A DNA stretch of 64,000 nt, taken from the NCBI GenBank assembly GCA_017311185.1, contig JAESUZ010003295.1:372001-436000 (forward strand), in the 5' to 3' direction. This DNA comes from Proteles cristata cristata. Its lineage: Eukaryota > Chordata > Mammalia > Carnivora > Hyaenidae. The translations under genes were made by a program, and so were the position numbers. How positions within the stretch are numbered: position 1 is the first letter of the stretch; each line of letters starts with the position of its first letter. A model generated the notes under the pieces. That model saw only the letters and a program-made list of their open reading frames with translations, was not told the origin of the DNA and made no database searches. Below, piece by piece: positions 45,414-57,248 of the stretch.

Positions 45414-45654
45414 GAGGACAGACAATCTTCCCAGAAGCCTACCAGGAGATTAGCCTCCCATATATTTTACTGGATTTTCATTATACTCTTATACTTAAAG
45501 TAATGCTTGGCAAGGGAAATAGGATCACCATAATTGTTATGGACTAATTAAGATTGACCCTCTGTAGGTGGGAAGAGACCCAACTACTCTTGGGGCATTT
45601 GAAGAGGGGAAACAAAATTAGGAATCTATTAGAATAAAGGGGAGAAGTGGTGTT

Positions 45655-45925
45655 TACATTTTTGTTTAATTCTTTCCCTTTGAGTGTGGACTGGACCTAT
45701 TGACTTGTTCCTAATGAATATAATACAGGAAAAATGATTGGATGTCATTTACATGATTAGGTTATAAGAGACTTTACCTTCCATTTGGCTGGCATTTTCT
45801 CTCTCTGGCTTTTCTTGTGTGCTTCAATGAAGCAAAGTGGAAAGGCTCATGTGGCAAGGAACTGAGGTCAGCCTCTTGCATTAATAGGGAGGAACCAAGG
45901 CCTTAGTCCAAACATAAACATTCAT
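45655..45925 (+). mobile_element. MaLR-type LTR fragment (MLT1-like)
   Basis: CTTTGAGTGTGGACTGGACC (45680), TGATTGGATGTCATTTACA, GTGGCAAGGAACTGAGG (45850) follow the order of MLT1-type solitary LTRs. No internal region. Confidence 0.65.
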
Positions 45926-46139
45926 GATACTAAATAAATATCCATTGTGCTAGTTGGCTTCCTTTTGCCCTTACAAATCCATTCTTTACCCTGCTCTGTG
46001 CTCCCAGGGAATAATCTGTAAGTTCTCCATCATGGGCTTCCTTGCTGTCTTGTCTCCATTTGGGTTCTACCAAGGGGGCCACTGGCTGGAGATGAGAGGT
46101 AGAACAGAGGAGGAGGTCTGGGTATTTATTCTCCCAGCA
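45926..46139. other. unclassified block between two LTRs
   Basis: About 210 bp with a GGAGATGAGAGG...GGTATTTATTCTCCC block. Probably an old interspersed repeat but I cannot name it. Confidence 0.35.
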
Positions 46140-46535
46140 ACTTCTCTGTGAATGTGACCTAAATAGAAATAGGGTCTTTGCAGATGTAATCAAGTTAAGA
46201 TGAAACCATACTGGATTAGGATGTGCACTTATCCAATGACTAGTATCTTTTTATAAGAAGAGGGAAATTTGGACACAGTCATATAGGGAGAAGGGCAGGT
46301 GATAATGAAATATTGTGCCTATAAGCCAAGGAATGCCAAGGATTGCCACCACCAGAAGGAGAGAAGCATGGAACAAATTCTCCCTCAGAACCTCCAGGAG
46401 GAATCAACCCTGTTGATACTTGAGTTTGGACTTCTAGCATCCCAAACTGTGAGAGAATAAATTTCTGTTGTTTTAAACTACCCAGTTTGTGCAGTTTGTG
46501 GTACTTTGTTATGGCAGCCCTAAGAAACAAATACA
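46140..46535 (+). mobile_element. MaLR-type LTR (MLT1-like)
   Basis: GAATGTGACCTAAATAGAAA start, TCTTTGCAGATGTAATCAAG, then ACTTCTAGCATCCC, ACTGTGAGAGAATAAATTTC (poly-A signal region, 46447-46466) and GTGGTACTTTGTTATGGCAG. Well-ordered solitary LTR, non-coding. Confidence 0.85.
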
Positions 46536-46597
46536 TTAATTGGTCTTTTTTTTTTCTTGGTGTAATATTAGAAGATCATAACTCTGTACTGAATGGC

Positions 46598-46990
46598 TGT
46601 TACCATTTTAATGTGTTTTTTCCTGATTATGATAGTAATACATGCTATTGAAACAATAGAAAGTTTTAAAGAAAAATAGCAACTAGGAAATCATGTCCAT
46701 AATACTTTCATGGTTATCATTTTGGTATTTTCCATTTATGCCTTGCCAAAATGTGGCTTTACATAGCTCTTTATATGATATATAGAATTCTTCATCCTGA
46801 TTTTTCACCTAAAATTATAGGTAAATAGATATTCATGGAGTAAGCAACAGGTAATAAATATTTTGATGACTGCATAAAGCCATTATATAGCTGTTCCACA
46901 TTTTACTTAACAGTTTGGTTTTCGAATAATTGTTTTGTTTAGGTTCTTTTTGTTTTATTATTGGAAACAATCTATGATGCAGGCTATGAT
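46598..46990 (-). mobile_element. ancient L1M/HAL1-type 3' relic
   Basis: AGTAATACATGCTATTGAAA (46636) and, further right, TGACTGCATAAAGCCATTAT with TTTAGGTTCTTTTTG match the order of reverse-complemented old L1 3' ends. Highly decayed. Confidence 0.5.
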
Positions 46991-47023
46991 GAGATGAAAG
47001 TCTTATTTCTAGAAGGGGATTAA

Positions 47024-47231
47024 GGAGCACCCGGGTGGCTCAGTTGGTTAAGCATCTGACTTTGGCTCAGGTCATGATCTTGTGGTCCGTGGGTCTGAGC
47101 CCCACATCGGGCTCTGTGCTGACAGCTCAGAGCCTGGAGCCTGTTTCAGATTCTGTGTCTCCCCCTCTCTCTAACTCTCCCCAGCTTGTGCTCTGTCTCT
47201 CTCTGTCTCAAAAATAAACATTTAAAAAAAA
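47024..47231 (+). mobile_element. SINEC_Fc-type SINE
   Basis: GGAGCACCCGGGTGGCTCAG head, CAAAAATAAACATTT tail, followed by G9. Imperfect TSD AGGGGATTAA/GGGGATTTAA. The G-run at 47232-47240 belongs to the right TSD region. Confidence 0.94.
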
Positions 47232-47240
47232 GGGGGGGGG

Positions 47241-48534
47241 ATTTAATCTGGCTTTTAGTGATTGGTGTAGAGTAGAGAAGTGATTGTTAACAACGATGTT
47301 CCAAGGTCAGAGACCAGCCTCTCCTGACTAATCCAGAAATGACTGCAACACAAAGGTTCAGGGTAGGAGTAGAGTGGATCTTCCAGAAACAGACCTTAAG
47401 TTACATAGCAGGGAGAGCTGGCCCTGGAGTTGCCAGGTTGCTCAGATGCTTGGAACAAGATCTGTAGGGACACTTCCTGGACATGTGTCCTTTGCTCACT
47501 CTTTTAATAAGTCCCAGCTGCTTCTGATCCTCTGGGGGCTGTCACTTGGGGATTTACTGTAGGCATCTTTCTAACTAACCTCTTGAGACTTATTTAGAAT
47601 AAAAGCAAAACTGAGGCTGACCTCAAATATATATAAAGTAAAGCTGCCTATGGGGATTTCTACACTTGGAACCACAGGGCATCTCTAAGTAGCAAATGCT
47701 AATGAGGCTTTGACAGTCTCTTCTTCCCTAAGGCCTATTCCCATCGACACCAGAGAAGGAAGAAGGATGAGGGGCTCAGCTTGGGCAGACACAGGCTGGA
47801 ACCCAAGTACCTCCTCAGGGTATGCTCAACACTATTACCAGGCTTCCCCAGGTAGCAAAAGCTTAGAATTTCAAAGTCATTTCTATTGGCCTAACTAGGA
47901 TGTGCTTGGAAATGCTCTGTATTATAATTACTGTGGGAATAGTAGGCTTTTACTTGAGATTGCTAAATCTGGAAGAAGATCAATCCATTATTTGTATCTT
48001 TCTTTGGTTTACTTCAAAAAGTGAAACATGGCAAATTCACGCCCTGAACAAAGAACCTTTGTAATGAGACTGGAAAACTTTCAACCAGAATGAGCTCCTC
48101 CCCAAAAGGCTGAGTCACATGGAAGTTACCCAGGTATCTAATCTATGGAAACCCCTTCTCCTTACCCTAGAACTAGAAAATATTCAGCTCATTCCCTCAT
48201 TCTTTCATTCAAAACATATATTCAGTCTACTGTGTGCCAATGCTGAACATTATAGAAAAAGATGAATAAAATGTAGTTTTGCATTAAGATAGGTAAAAAT
48301 CTGATATGAAGGAGAAGTCATTAAAGACAATCACTGTAAGAGTTAGGGCATGTTAGCTACCACAAACGAGGAGGCACAACAGAAATTCGAGGATGTTCAG
48401 CTATGGGACATTATACTAAATTTCTGACTAGAGAAATAAGAGACTTCAGAGAGGACTGGGCATTTAACTTGGGTTTTAAATTTTTCAAATATTCTTTCCT
48501 TTCTTTACCTATGACAGCTGTCCTGGTGCAGACC
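47241..48534. other. 1.3 kb mostly non-repetitive DNA
   Basis: A weak L2-type segment (CATTCTTTCATTCAAAACAT near 48200, with TGTGTGCCAATGCTGAACAT) is the only repeat-like part. No supported exon or gene. Confidence 0.4.
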
Positions 48535-49385
48535 TTCAATATATCATTTATTTATCCATTCACTCACTCATTCAACATTTTTGTTTAAAATCTATAAAGT
48601 ACCAGAGTTAAGGCCAGGTATCAGGATACAACAGTGAACAACAGAAGTGGCTCTTGCCTTCATGGAGCTTACACTCCGAGGAGGTAAGTAAACAGACAAG
48701 TAAAAATTATCACAGAACCTAACAAAGGGCTAGTTAGAGAATAGCAAGGGGACCAGCTTTAAAGAGGAGGGTCAGAGAAGGCTGATTTGAGAAAATGATA
48801 CATAAACAAAGGCTTAAGGGATGAGAATGAGCTAGTCATGGCAGAAATTGAGGTAAGAGCATTCTCCAGAGATACAATAACATATGCAAAAGCAATGAAA
48901 CAGGAAAAAGCTTGGAAAGTTTAAGTCTCTGAAATAAGACTTATGTGGCTGGAATATAGCAAATGAAGAAGTAACCAGAATGAGATGAGATTGGAGAGAT
49001 CAGAGGGCAGAGAGAGTATAATACATAGCCTTGAATGGTATTATTAGGAATTCAAATTTTATTCTAAATGCAATATAAAGTCACTGTTAAGTGAATGAAC
49101 AATGCAAACTGATTTACATTTTAATATGGCTCTTGCTGCCATGAGGAAAATTGATAGGAAGATAAGAGTAAAAGGGAGAAGACCAATTAAGAGAGTCCTG
49201 GAGCCCAGGCAAGAAGTGATGGTATCTTGGATTAGAGTGGTAGAGAAAATGTATAAATTCTGTATATACTTTGACAACAGATTCAATAGGACTTCCAATG
49301 GATTAAATGTTGAGAGTGAGGAAAATGGAGGCATCAAAGATGACACATAGGTTTCTAGAATGAGCAATTGCGTAGACTGGTTTAA
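48535..49385 (-). mobile_element. long ancient LINE relic (L2-like)
   Basis: An 850-bp block in the order seen in old LINE copies read in reverse: CATTCACTCACTCATTCAAC, CTTCATGGAGCTTACACTCC (48659), GAGCATTCTCCAGAG, ATTCAAATTTTATTCTAAAT (49051), AAGAAGTGATGGTATCTTGG and AAAGATGACACATAGGTTTC (49336). Frames are decayed. The L2 assignment is from memory of the pattern. Confidence 0.6.
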
Positions 49386-49825
49386 TAGACCTATTTCTCT
49401 CTCCTTGAAATAGGCTAATAATTCCTGTCCAATGTCATGTGTCTATACAGTTCTACCCATTGAATCTGGACTTGATCATGTGACTCTCTTTGACCAATAG
49501 AATGCAGGCAGAAGTGATAGTATGCTAGTTACCCTCAGGATCATCTCATACTTGCAAAAGAGCTTCTGGATCCCAATGGCAGTGTCTTTATTCCAGGCCA
49601 AAAGTGGGGGAGGAGAGCAAACAAGGGGCAAAATGCAGCAGAGTCATCACCCCTTACCCTTTTTAAAGGAAGTTCTACCAAGAAACATCTGCTTATATCT
49701 ATCTTACAGGCCAGGACTTAGTCAAATCACCATCTCTATATGCAGGGAAACCTAAAAAACCGTGTTGTTTTTTTTTTTTTTTGCAGCTGAGAATACTACT
49801 ACACTAAATGAAACTAGGATTTTGT
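49386..49825. other. non-repetitive or unclassified DNA
   Basis: A segment near 49470-49520 (CTTGATCATGTGACTC, TTTGACCAATAGAATGCAG) resembles old MaLR LTR text, but too little to call. T14 tract at 49768-49782. Confidence 0.35.
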
Positions 49826-49843
49826 TAATAATAATAAGGGTGA

Positions 49844-50056
49844 GGGGTGCCTGGGTGACTAACTTAAGCATTCAACTTTGGCTCAGGTCATGATCTCACA
49901 GTTAGTGAGTTCGAGCCCAGTGTTGTGTTTTGTGCTGACAGCTCAGAGCCTGGAGCCCGATTCAAATTCTGTCTCCCTCTCTCTCTGCTCCTCCCCTGCT
50001 CACACTCTGTCTCTCACTCTCATACAAAAATAAAAAAACGTTAAAAAGACAAAAAA
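49844..50056 (+). mobile_element. SINEC_Fc-type SINE
   Basis: GGGGTGCCTGGGTGACTAAC head (a few bases deleted in the A box), B box AGTTCGAGCCC. Perfect 18-bp TSD TAATAATAATAAGGGTGA at 49826-49843 and 50057-50074. Confidence 0.96.
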
Positions 50057-50074
50057 TAATAATAATAAGGGTGA

Positions 50075-50599
50075 GAACGAATATGGGGTAGGTGTCTGGC
50101 TCTGTCATAAGAAGTTCATAAGAAAGAGTAAGCATTTGTTGGTTGCAATCTCCTTGAGAACTTCCTGGATGTAATCTGAGACCAGCTCCTGTAAGCTGAG
50201 GACACGGAGAAACTGAAGAAAAAGGCAGGCCACTCCAGACTCGTAGATAGCAGACTTGAAAGGAAAGGAGTTTACATATGAGGCTTGTCTTGGGTGGCCA
50301 CAAGATGAGTAGATCTCCATTAACACCTGTCAAATCTTAAAAGTTTATAGCGAGGCCTTAACTGGTTTCACATATACCATTCAAATGGTCTCAACACCAC
50401 ATCACTGTCTCGAGGCTATGCCCTTGCTGCAGCTTCTGGGATCAAGGAAGGCAAGCAAAACACATACTCTAAGAACAGGGGTGGGGATAAAGAGACTCTG
50501 ATTGCCAGGGTATAACTCATGGGTCAGTTAGCAGTTATGTCCTCTTGACAACCTCCCCCAACACAGCTGAGAGATTGAGTAAAATTAGGATAAATAAAG
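50075..50599. other. non-repetitive DNA, nothing identified
   Basis: A minus-strand 73-codon frame (50105-50326) has no recognisable family and no splice context. Left uncalled. Confidence 0.4.
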
Positions 50600-51243
50600 A
50601 GACCATCTACATTGTTGTAGACTTTCATGAGAATAATTTCAGAGGAATTGAGATGGAAGCTACAGTGCAGTAGACTTAAGAAAGAAACAGGCAAGTAGAG
50701 ACACATTAGATAGACAACTTTTTAAGGAAAATTCCATTGAAAACTGAAAGGAATAACTGGAGGAAATTGATGTAGTAATAACTGGAAGGAAAGTGAGGTC
50801 AACTAAGAATTTTTCCAAAATTATAGATACTAGATCATGGCCATTTCTAGATCTATATTCCTCAATTTCTTGTGTTCTACACACAATGTCTAACTTTCAA
50901 CCAAAAATTAGGAATTCATTTTAAAAAAATCGAAGAAAAAGACAAAAAAAGTGAACCAGATGTTTACCTTATCAGAAAGGGAATTTAAAATAATTCTGAT
51001 TAATATGTGAAAGGCTGTGGTGGAAAATGTGGTTAATAAACATCAAAAGTTGTGTCATTTCAGTTGGCAGCGATGGGAACTATAGGAAAAAGACAAATGA
51101 AATACTAGAAATAAATAATTAAATAAAACCCTATGGTAACAGTAATGAAGAATGCCTCCAAAAGGCTCCTAAGTAGATTCAACATAGCCAAGGGGGCAAA
51201 ATCAGTGAACTAAAAGATAGGTTAATAGAAATTATACACTATA

Positions 51244-51467
51244 GGGGCGCCTGCGTGGCTTAGTCGGTTAAGCGTCCAACTTTCGCTTAGGTCATGATCT
51301 CACGGTTCGTGGGTTCGAGCCCCGCATCCGTCTCTGTGCTGATTGCCAGCTCAGAGCCTGAAGCCTGTTTCAGTCTGTGACTCCCTCTCTCTCTGACCCT
51401 CACCTGCTCACACTGTCTCTCTCTCTCTCCTAGAAATAAATAAAAAACATTTAAAAAATTAAAAAAA
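51244..51467 (+). mobile_element. SINEC_Fc-type SINE, young variant
   Basis: GGGGCGCCTGCGTGGCTTAG head, B box GGTTCGAGCCCC, CTCCTAGAAATAAATAAAAA tail variant. Perfect 17-bp TSD AGAAATTATACACTATA at 51227-51243 and 51468-51484. Confidence 0.97.
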
Positions 51468-51702
51468 AGAAATTATACACTATAACACAAAAATTAAAAA
51501 GAATGAAAAACCCAAAAATATTCAAGAGGTGTGTGAAAATATCAAACAGCCTAACATACACATCATTAGAAATGTAGAAGGAGATGAGAGAGCAAGGTAA
51601 GAAAAATGCGAAGAAACAATAGGTGAGAGCTTTCAAAGAAATAATGAAAGATGTCAAATCACAGATCCAAAATGCTCAGAGAATCACAGCAGAATAAATA
51701 TC

Positions 51703-51744
<42 letters not shown>
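51703..51744 (+). repeat. (CA)n microsatellite inside an old L1
   Basis: About 21 perfect CA units. Confidence 0.98.
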
Positions 51745-51746
<2 letters not shown>

Positions 51747-52009
51747 TAGACACATAATATTTAAATGTGAAAATAAAAGGTGAAGAGAAAACCTTGAAGG
51801 CAGCCAGAGAAAAATAGACACATTTTATGTAGAGGAACAAAGATTAAAATCACAACATACTTCTCATCAGAAACTAGACAACAGAATAACATACTTAAAG
51901 TGGTGAAAGAAAAAAACCTGTTAATACAGAATTCTATATCAAATAAATATCCTACAAAACAAATGAGAAATACAAATCTTTCTTAAGGTAGAATGGGTGT
52001 ACTTCCTGA

Positions 52010-52130
52010 TAAATATCTTAAGTTGAAGATCCATTTAATACATCTAATCTACCAAATATCATAGCTTAGCCTAGCCTACCTTAAAGGTGTTCAGAACACT
52101 TACATTAGCCTATCGTTGGGAAAAATATTT
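52010..52130. mobile_element. possible Tigger/pogo-type DNA transposon fragment
   Basis: CATAGCTTAGCCTAGCCTAC, CTTAAAGGTGTTCAGAACAC and TTACATTAGCCTATCGTTGG (52060-52121) match the text of a Tigger-like MITE as I remember it. No termini preserved. Confidence 0.4.
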
Positions 52131-52169
52131 TTATTTATTCATATTGTCAATTTTTTATTTATTCATTAT

Positions 52170-52605
52170 TAAATTTGCATCCAAGTTAGTTCACATACAG
52201 TGCATTAATGATTTCACGGGCAGATTCTAGTGATTCATCCCCTATGAATAACACCCAGTGCTCATCCCAACAAATGTATTCCTTAATGCCCCTTACCCAT
52301 TTAGCCTACCCCCCTACCCACAACCCCTCCAGCAACCCTCAGTTTGTTCTCTGTATTTAAGTCTCTTGTGTTTTGTCCCCCTCCTCATTTTTATATTATT
52401 TTTGCTTCACTTCTCTTCTGTTCATCTGTTTTGTATCTTAAATTCCTCATATGAACGAAGTCATAATGATATTTGTCTTTCTCTGACTAATTTCACTTAG
52501 CATAATACCCTCTAGTTCCATCCAAATAGTTGCAAATTGCAAGATTTCATTCTTTTTGATTGCCAAGTAATAATTAATTGTATATATATACGACTTCTTT
52601 TTTTT
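52170..52605 (-). mobile_element. old L1 host: 3' UTR and ORF2 end (left part)
   Basis: Minus-strand old L1: AAGTTAGTTCACATACAGTG, CACCCAGTGCTCATCCC, TTCACTTAGCATAATACCCT (52491), then ORF2-end text up to TGTATATATATAC (52580-52591). The element resumes at about 61851 with ACCACATCTTTTTTATCCAT, so the intervening full-length L1 is inserted into it. Confidence 0.88.
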
Positions 52606-54824
52606 CAGTTGATATTTCTTTGTCCAATGGTATTTATTTTTTTAAATACTTTATTGTCAAGTTGGTTTCCATATAACACCCAGTGCCCATCCCCGCAAGT
52701 GCCCTCCTCCATCACCCCCTTTACCCTCCCCCACACCCCATCTGCCCTCAGTTTGTTCTCGGCATTCAAGAGTCTCTCATGGTTTGCCTACCTCCCTCTC
52801 CCCCATTTTTTCTCCCCTTCTACTCCCCCATGGTCCTCCATTAAGTTCCTCTTAATCCTCCTATACGTGCAAACATATGGTATCTGTCCTTCTCTGCCTG
52901 ACTTATTTCGCTCAGCATAACACCCTCATGTTCCATCCACGTTGCTACACATGGCCAGATTTCATTCTTTCTCGTTGCCATGTAGTATTCCATTGTATAG
53001 ATGAACCACATCTTCTTGAACCACATCTTCTTGATCCATTCATCCTTTGATGGACACTTAGGCTCTTTCCATGTTTTGGCTATTGTTGAGAGTGCTGCTC
53101 TGAACATTGGGGTACATGTGCCCCTATGCACCAGCACTCCTGTATCCCTTGGGTAAATTCCTAGCAGTGTTATTGCTGGGTAATAGGGAAGTTCTATTGT
53201 TCATTTTTTGAGGAACCTCCACACTGTTTTCCAGAGGGGCTGCACCCGTTTACATTCCCACCAACAGTGTAGGAGGGCGCCCATTTCTCCACATCCTAGG
53301 CAGCATCTAGAGTCCTCTGATGTGTTCATTTTAGCCACTCTGACTGGTGTGAGGTGGTATCTCAGTGTGGTTTTGATTTGTATTTCCCTGATGAGGGATG
53401 CTGAGCATCATTTCATGTGTCTGTTGGCCATCTGGATGTCCTCTTTGGAGAAGTGTCTGTTCATATCTTCTGCCCATTTCTTCACTGGATTGTTTGTTTT
53501 TTGGGTGTGGAGTTTGGCGAGTTCCTTACAGATTTTTGGATACTAGCCCTTTATCTGATATGTCATTTGCAACTCTCTTTTCCCCTTCCGTTGGTTGCCT
53601 ATTAGTTTTATGGATTGTTTCCTTTGCCGTGCAGAAGATTTTAATCTTGATGAGGTCCCAAAAGTTCATTTTTGCTCTTGAGTCCCTTGCCTTTGGGGAT
53701 GTGTCAAGTAAGAAATTGCTGCAGTGGAGGTCAAGGAGGTGGTTTCCTGCTTTCTTCTTTAGGGTTCTGATGGCTTCCTGTCTCACATTCAGGTCCTTTA
53801 TCCATTTTGAGTTTATTTTTGTGTATGGTGTGAGAAAGTGATCTAGTTTCATTCTTCTGCATGTTGCTTTCCAGTTCTCCCAGCACCATCTTTTAAAGAG
53901 GCTGCCTTCTTTCCACTGGATACTCTTTCATGCTTTGTCAAAGGTAAGTTGGCTGTACACTTTTATGTCCAAATCTGAGTTCTCTATTCTATTCCATTGG
54001 TCTATGTGTCTGTTTTTGTGCCAATACCATGCTGTCTTGATGATGACAGCTTTGTAGTAGTGGCTAAAGTCTGGGATGGTGACGCCTCCCATTTTGGTTG
54101 TCCTCTTCAATATTACTTTGGCTATTTGGGGTCTTTTGTGGTTCCAAACAAATTTTTGGATATTTTGTTCTAGTTTTGAGAAGAATGCTGGTGCAATTTT
54201 GATTGGGATTGCATTGAATGTGTAGACTGCTTTGGGTAGTAATGACATTTTAACTATATTTACTCTTCCAATCTATGAGCATGGAATATTTTTCAATTTC
54301 TTTGTGTCTTCTTCAATTTCCTTCATAAGTGTTCTATAGTTTTCATCATACAGATCTCTTATATCCTTGGTTAGGTTTATTCCTAGGTATTTTATGGTTT
54401 TTTGTGCAGTTGAGAATGGGATCGGTTTCTTGATTTCTCTTTCTGTTGCTTCATTGTTGGTATATAAAAATGCAACCGATTTCTGTACGTTGATTTTTGT
54501 ATCCTGCAACTTTGCTGAATTCATGGATCAGTTCTAGAAGGCTTCTGGTGGAGTCTGTCAGGTTTCCTATGCAGAGTATCATGTCATCTGAGAAAAGTGA
54601 GAGTTTGACTTCTTTGCCAATTCTGATGCCTTTTATTTTCTTTTGTTGTCTGATGGCTGATGCTAGGACTTCCAGCACTATGTTAAACAACAGTGGTGAC
54701 AGTGGACATCTCTGTCATTTCCTGATCTCAGGGAGAAAGCTCTCCGTTTTTCCCCATTGAGGATGATATTAGCTGAGGGCTTCTCATAGATGGCTTTTAT
54801 GATGTTTAAGTAAGTTCCTTCTAT

Positions 54825-55051
54825 TTTTTTTTTAATGTTTTATTTCTGAGAGAGAGAGAGAGAGAGAGAGACAGGGATAGCGTGAGCAGGGAAGGATCAG
54901 AGAGAGAGGGAGACACAGAATTTGAAGCAGGCTCCGGGCTCTGAGCTAGCAGTCAGCAAAGAGTCTGACGTGGGGCTTGAACCCACAAACAGTGAGATCA
55001 TGACCTGAGTTGAAGTTGGACACCTAACCGACTGAGCCACGCAGGCGCCCC
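54825..55051 (-). mobile_element. SINEC_Fc-type SINE in L1 ORF2
   Basis: Reverse-strand SINE, ending GCCACGCAGGCGCCCC. Perfect 18-bp TSD TAAGTAAGTTCCTTCTAT at 54807-54824 and 55052-55069. Confidence 0.97.
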
Positions 55052-55106
55052 TAAGTAAGTTCCTTCTATCCCTACTTTCTCGAGGGTCTTATTAAGAAGG
55101 GATGCA

Positions 55107-55341
55107 GGGGCGCCTGGGTGGCTTAGTCGGTTAAGCGTCCGACTTTCTCTTAGGTCATGATCTCGCGGTTCGTGGGTTCGAGCCCCGCGTCGGGCTCTGT
55201 GCTGACTGCCAGCTCAGAGCCTGGAGCCTGTTTCAGTCTGTGACTCCCTCTCTCTCTGACCCTCCCCTGCTCACGCTGTCTCTCTCTCTCTCCTAGAAAT
55301 AAATAAAAATATTTTAAAAAAAAGAAAAGAAAAGAAAAAAA
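55107..55341 (+). mobile_element. SINEC_Fc-type SINE in L1 ORF2, young variant
   Basis: GGGGCGCCTGGGTGGCTTAG head, B box GGTTCGAGCCCC, CTCCTAGAAATAAATAAAAA tail variant followed by an (AAAAG)n-like tail. Perfect 12-bp TSD AAGAAGGGATGC at 55094-55105 and 55342-55353. It lies only 55 bp from the opposite-strand SINE at 54825. Confidence 0.97.
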
Positions 55342-56963
55342 AAGAAGGGATGCTGATTTTGTCAAATTCTTTTTCTGCATCTATGGACAGGATCATATTG
55401 TTTTTATCTTTCCTTTGTTGATGTGATGTATCACAGTGATTGATTTGCGAATATTGAACCAGCCCTGTAACCCAGGAATGAATCCCACTTGATCTTGGTG
55501 GATGATTCTTTTTATGTGCTGTTGGATTCGATTTGCAATATCTTGTTGAGGATTTTTGCATCTGTATTCATCAAGGATATTGGCCTGTATTTCTCTTTTT
55601 TTACTGGATCTCTGTCTGGCTTGGGAATCAGAGTGATACTGGCTTCATAAAATGAGTCCGGGACTTTTCCTTCGATTTCTGTTTTTTGGAATAGCTTGAG
55701 AAGAATGGGTATTAATTCTGTTTTAAATGTCTGGTAGAATTCACAAGGGAAGCCAACTGGCCCAGGGCTCTTATTTATTGGGAGATTTTTGATAACTGAT
55801 TCGACTTTGTCACTAGTTATGGGTCTGCTCAGATTTTCTATCTCTTCCCCTGTGAATTTGGTAGTGAATGTGTGTTTAGGAATTTGTCCATTTCTTCTAA
55901 GTTGTCCAATTTGTTGGCATATAATTTTTCATAGTATTCCCTGATAGTTCCTTGTATTTCTGAGGGGTTGGTTGTAATAAGTCCGTTTTCATTCATGATT
56001 TTGTCTATTTGAGTGCTCTCTCTTTTCTTTTTGAGAAGCCTGGCTAGAGGTTTGTCAATTTTGTTTATTTTTTCAAAAAACCAACTCTTGTTTTCATTGA
56101 TCTGTTCAACTGTTTCTTTGGTTTCTATATTGTTTATTTCTGCCCTGATTTTTAATATTTCTCTTCTGCTACTGGGTTTGGGGTTCTCTTGTTGCTCTCC
56201 CTCTAGTGCTTTAGGTGCACTATTAGATTTTGCACTTGCACTTTTCCTAATTTCTTGAAATAGGCCTGGAGTGCAATGTACTTTCCTCTTAGGACTGCCA
56301 TTGCCGCATCCCATAGAGTTTGGATTGTTGTATTTTCATTTTCATTTGTTTCCATATATTTTTTACTTTCTTCTCTAATTGCCTGATTGGCCCATTCATT
56401 CTTTAGTAGGGTGTTCTTTAATCTCCATGTTTTTGGAGGTTTTCTAGACTTCTTCCTGTGATTGATTTCAAGTTTCATAGCATTGTGATCTGAAAGTGTG
56501 CATGGTATGATCTCAATTCTTTTATATTTATTGAGGGCTGCTTTATATCCCAATATGTGACCTATCTTGGAGAATGTGCCATGCACACTTGAGAAGAAAG
56601 TGAATTCCATGACCTCAGAATGTAGAGTTCTAAATATGTCTGTCAAATCCATCTGGTCTAATGTGTCGTTCAGGTCCATTATTTCCTTAGTGGTTTTTCT
56701 GTCTAGTTGATCTATCCATTGCTGTAAGCGGAGTATTGAAGCCCCCTGCTGTTAGCACATTCTTATCTATGAGCCTGTTTCTGTTTGTGATTAATTGTTT
56801 TAAATATTTAGGTGCTCCCATTTTCGGTGCATAGACATTTATAATTGTTGGTTCTCCTGATGGATAGATCCTGTAATTATTATATAATGCCCTTCTACAT
56901 CCCTTGTCTTTACTTTAAAGTCCAGTTTGTCTGATATAAGTAGAGCTACTCCAACTTTTTTTT

Positions 56964-57190
56964 AAAATTTTTAAAAAATGTTTTATTTATTTCTGAGAGA
57001 GAGAGAGAGAGAGGGGCAGCATGAGCAGGGGAGGGTCAGAGAGAGAGGGAGATACTGAATCTGAAGCAGGTTCCAGGCTCTGAGCTGGCTGTCAGCACAG
57101 AGCCCGACGCAGAGCTTGAACCCATGAACCATGAGATCGTGACCTGAGTTGAAGTCGGATGTTTAACTGACTGAACCACCCAGGCGTCCT
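56964..57190 (-). mobile_element. SINEC_Fc-type SINE in L1 ORF2
   Basis: Reverse-strand SINE ending CCACCCAGGCGTCCT. Imperfect TSD TCCAACTTTTTTTT/TCCAGCTTTCTTTT at 56950-56963 and 57191-57204. Confidence 0.93.
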
Positions 57191-57248
57191 TCCAGCTTTC
57201 TTTTGACTTACAATAGAATGATAGATATTTCTCCATCCCTTTACTTTT

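Larger units (their letters stand above)
50600..52009 (+). mobile_element. ancient L1/HAL1-type relic split by a SINE
   Basis: Ordered matches to the 5'/ORF1 region of old L1s: AATGAAGAATGCCTCCAAAA (51145), AAGGCAGCCAGAGAAAAATA (51798), ATGTAGAGGAACAAAGATTA (51827), CTTCTCATCAGAAACTAGAC (51861), AATACAGAATTCTATATCAA (51923). No intact frame. Interrupted by the SINE at 51244-51467 and the (CA)n tract at 51703-51744. Confidence 0.7.
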
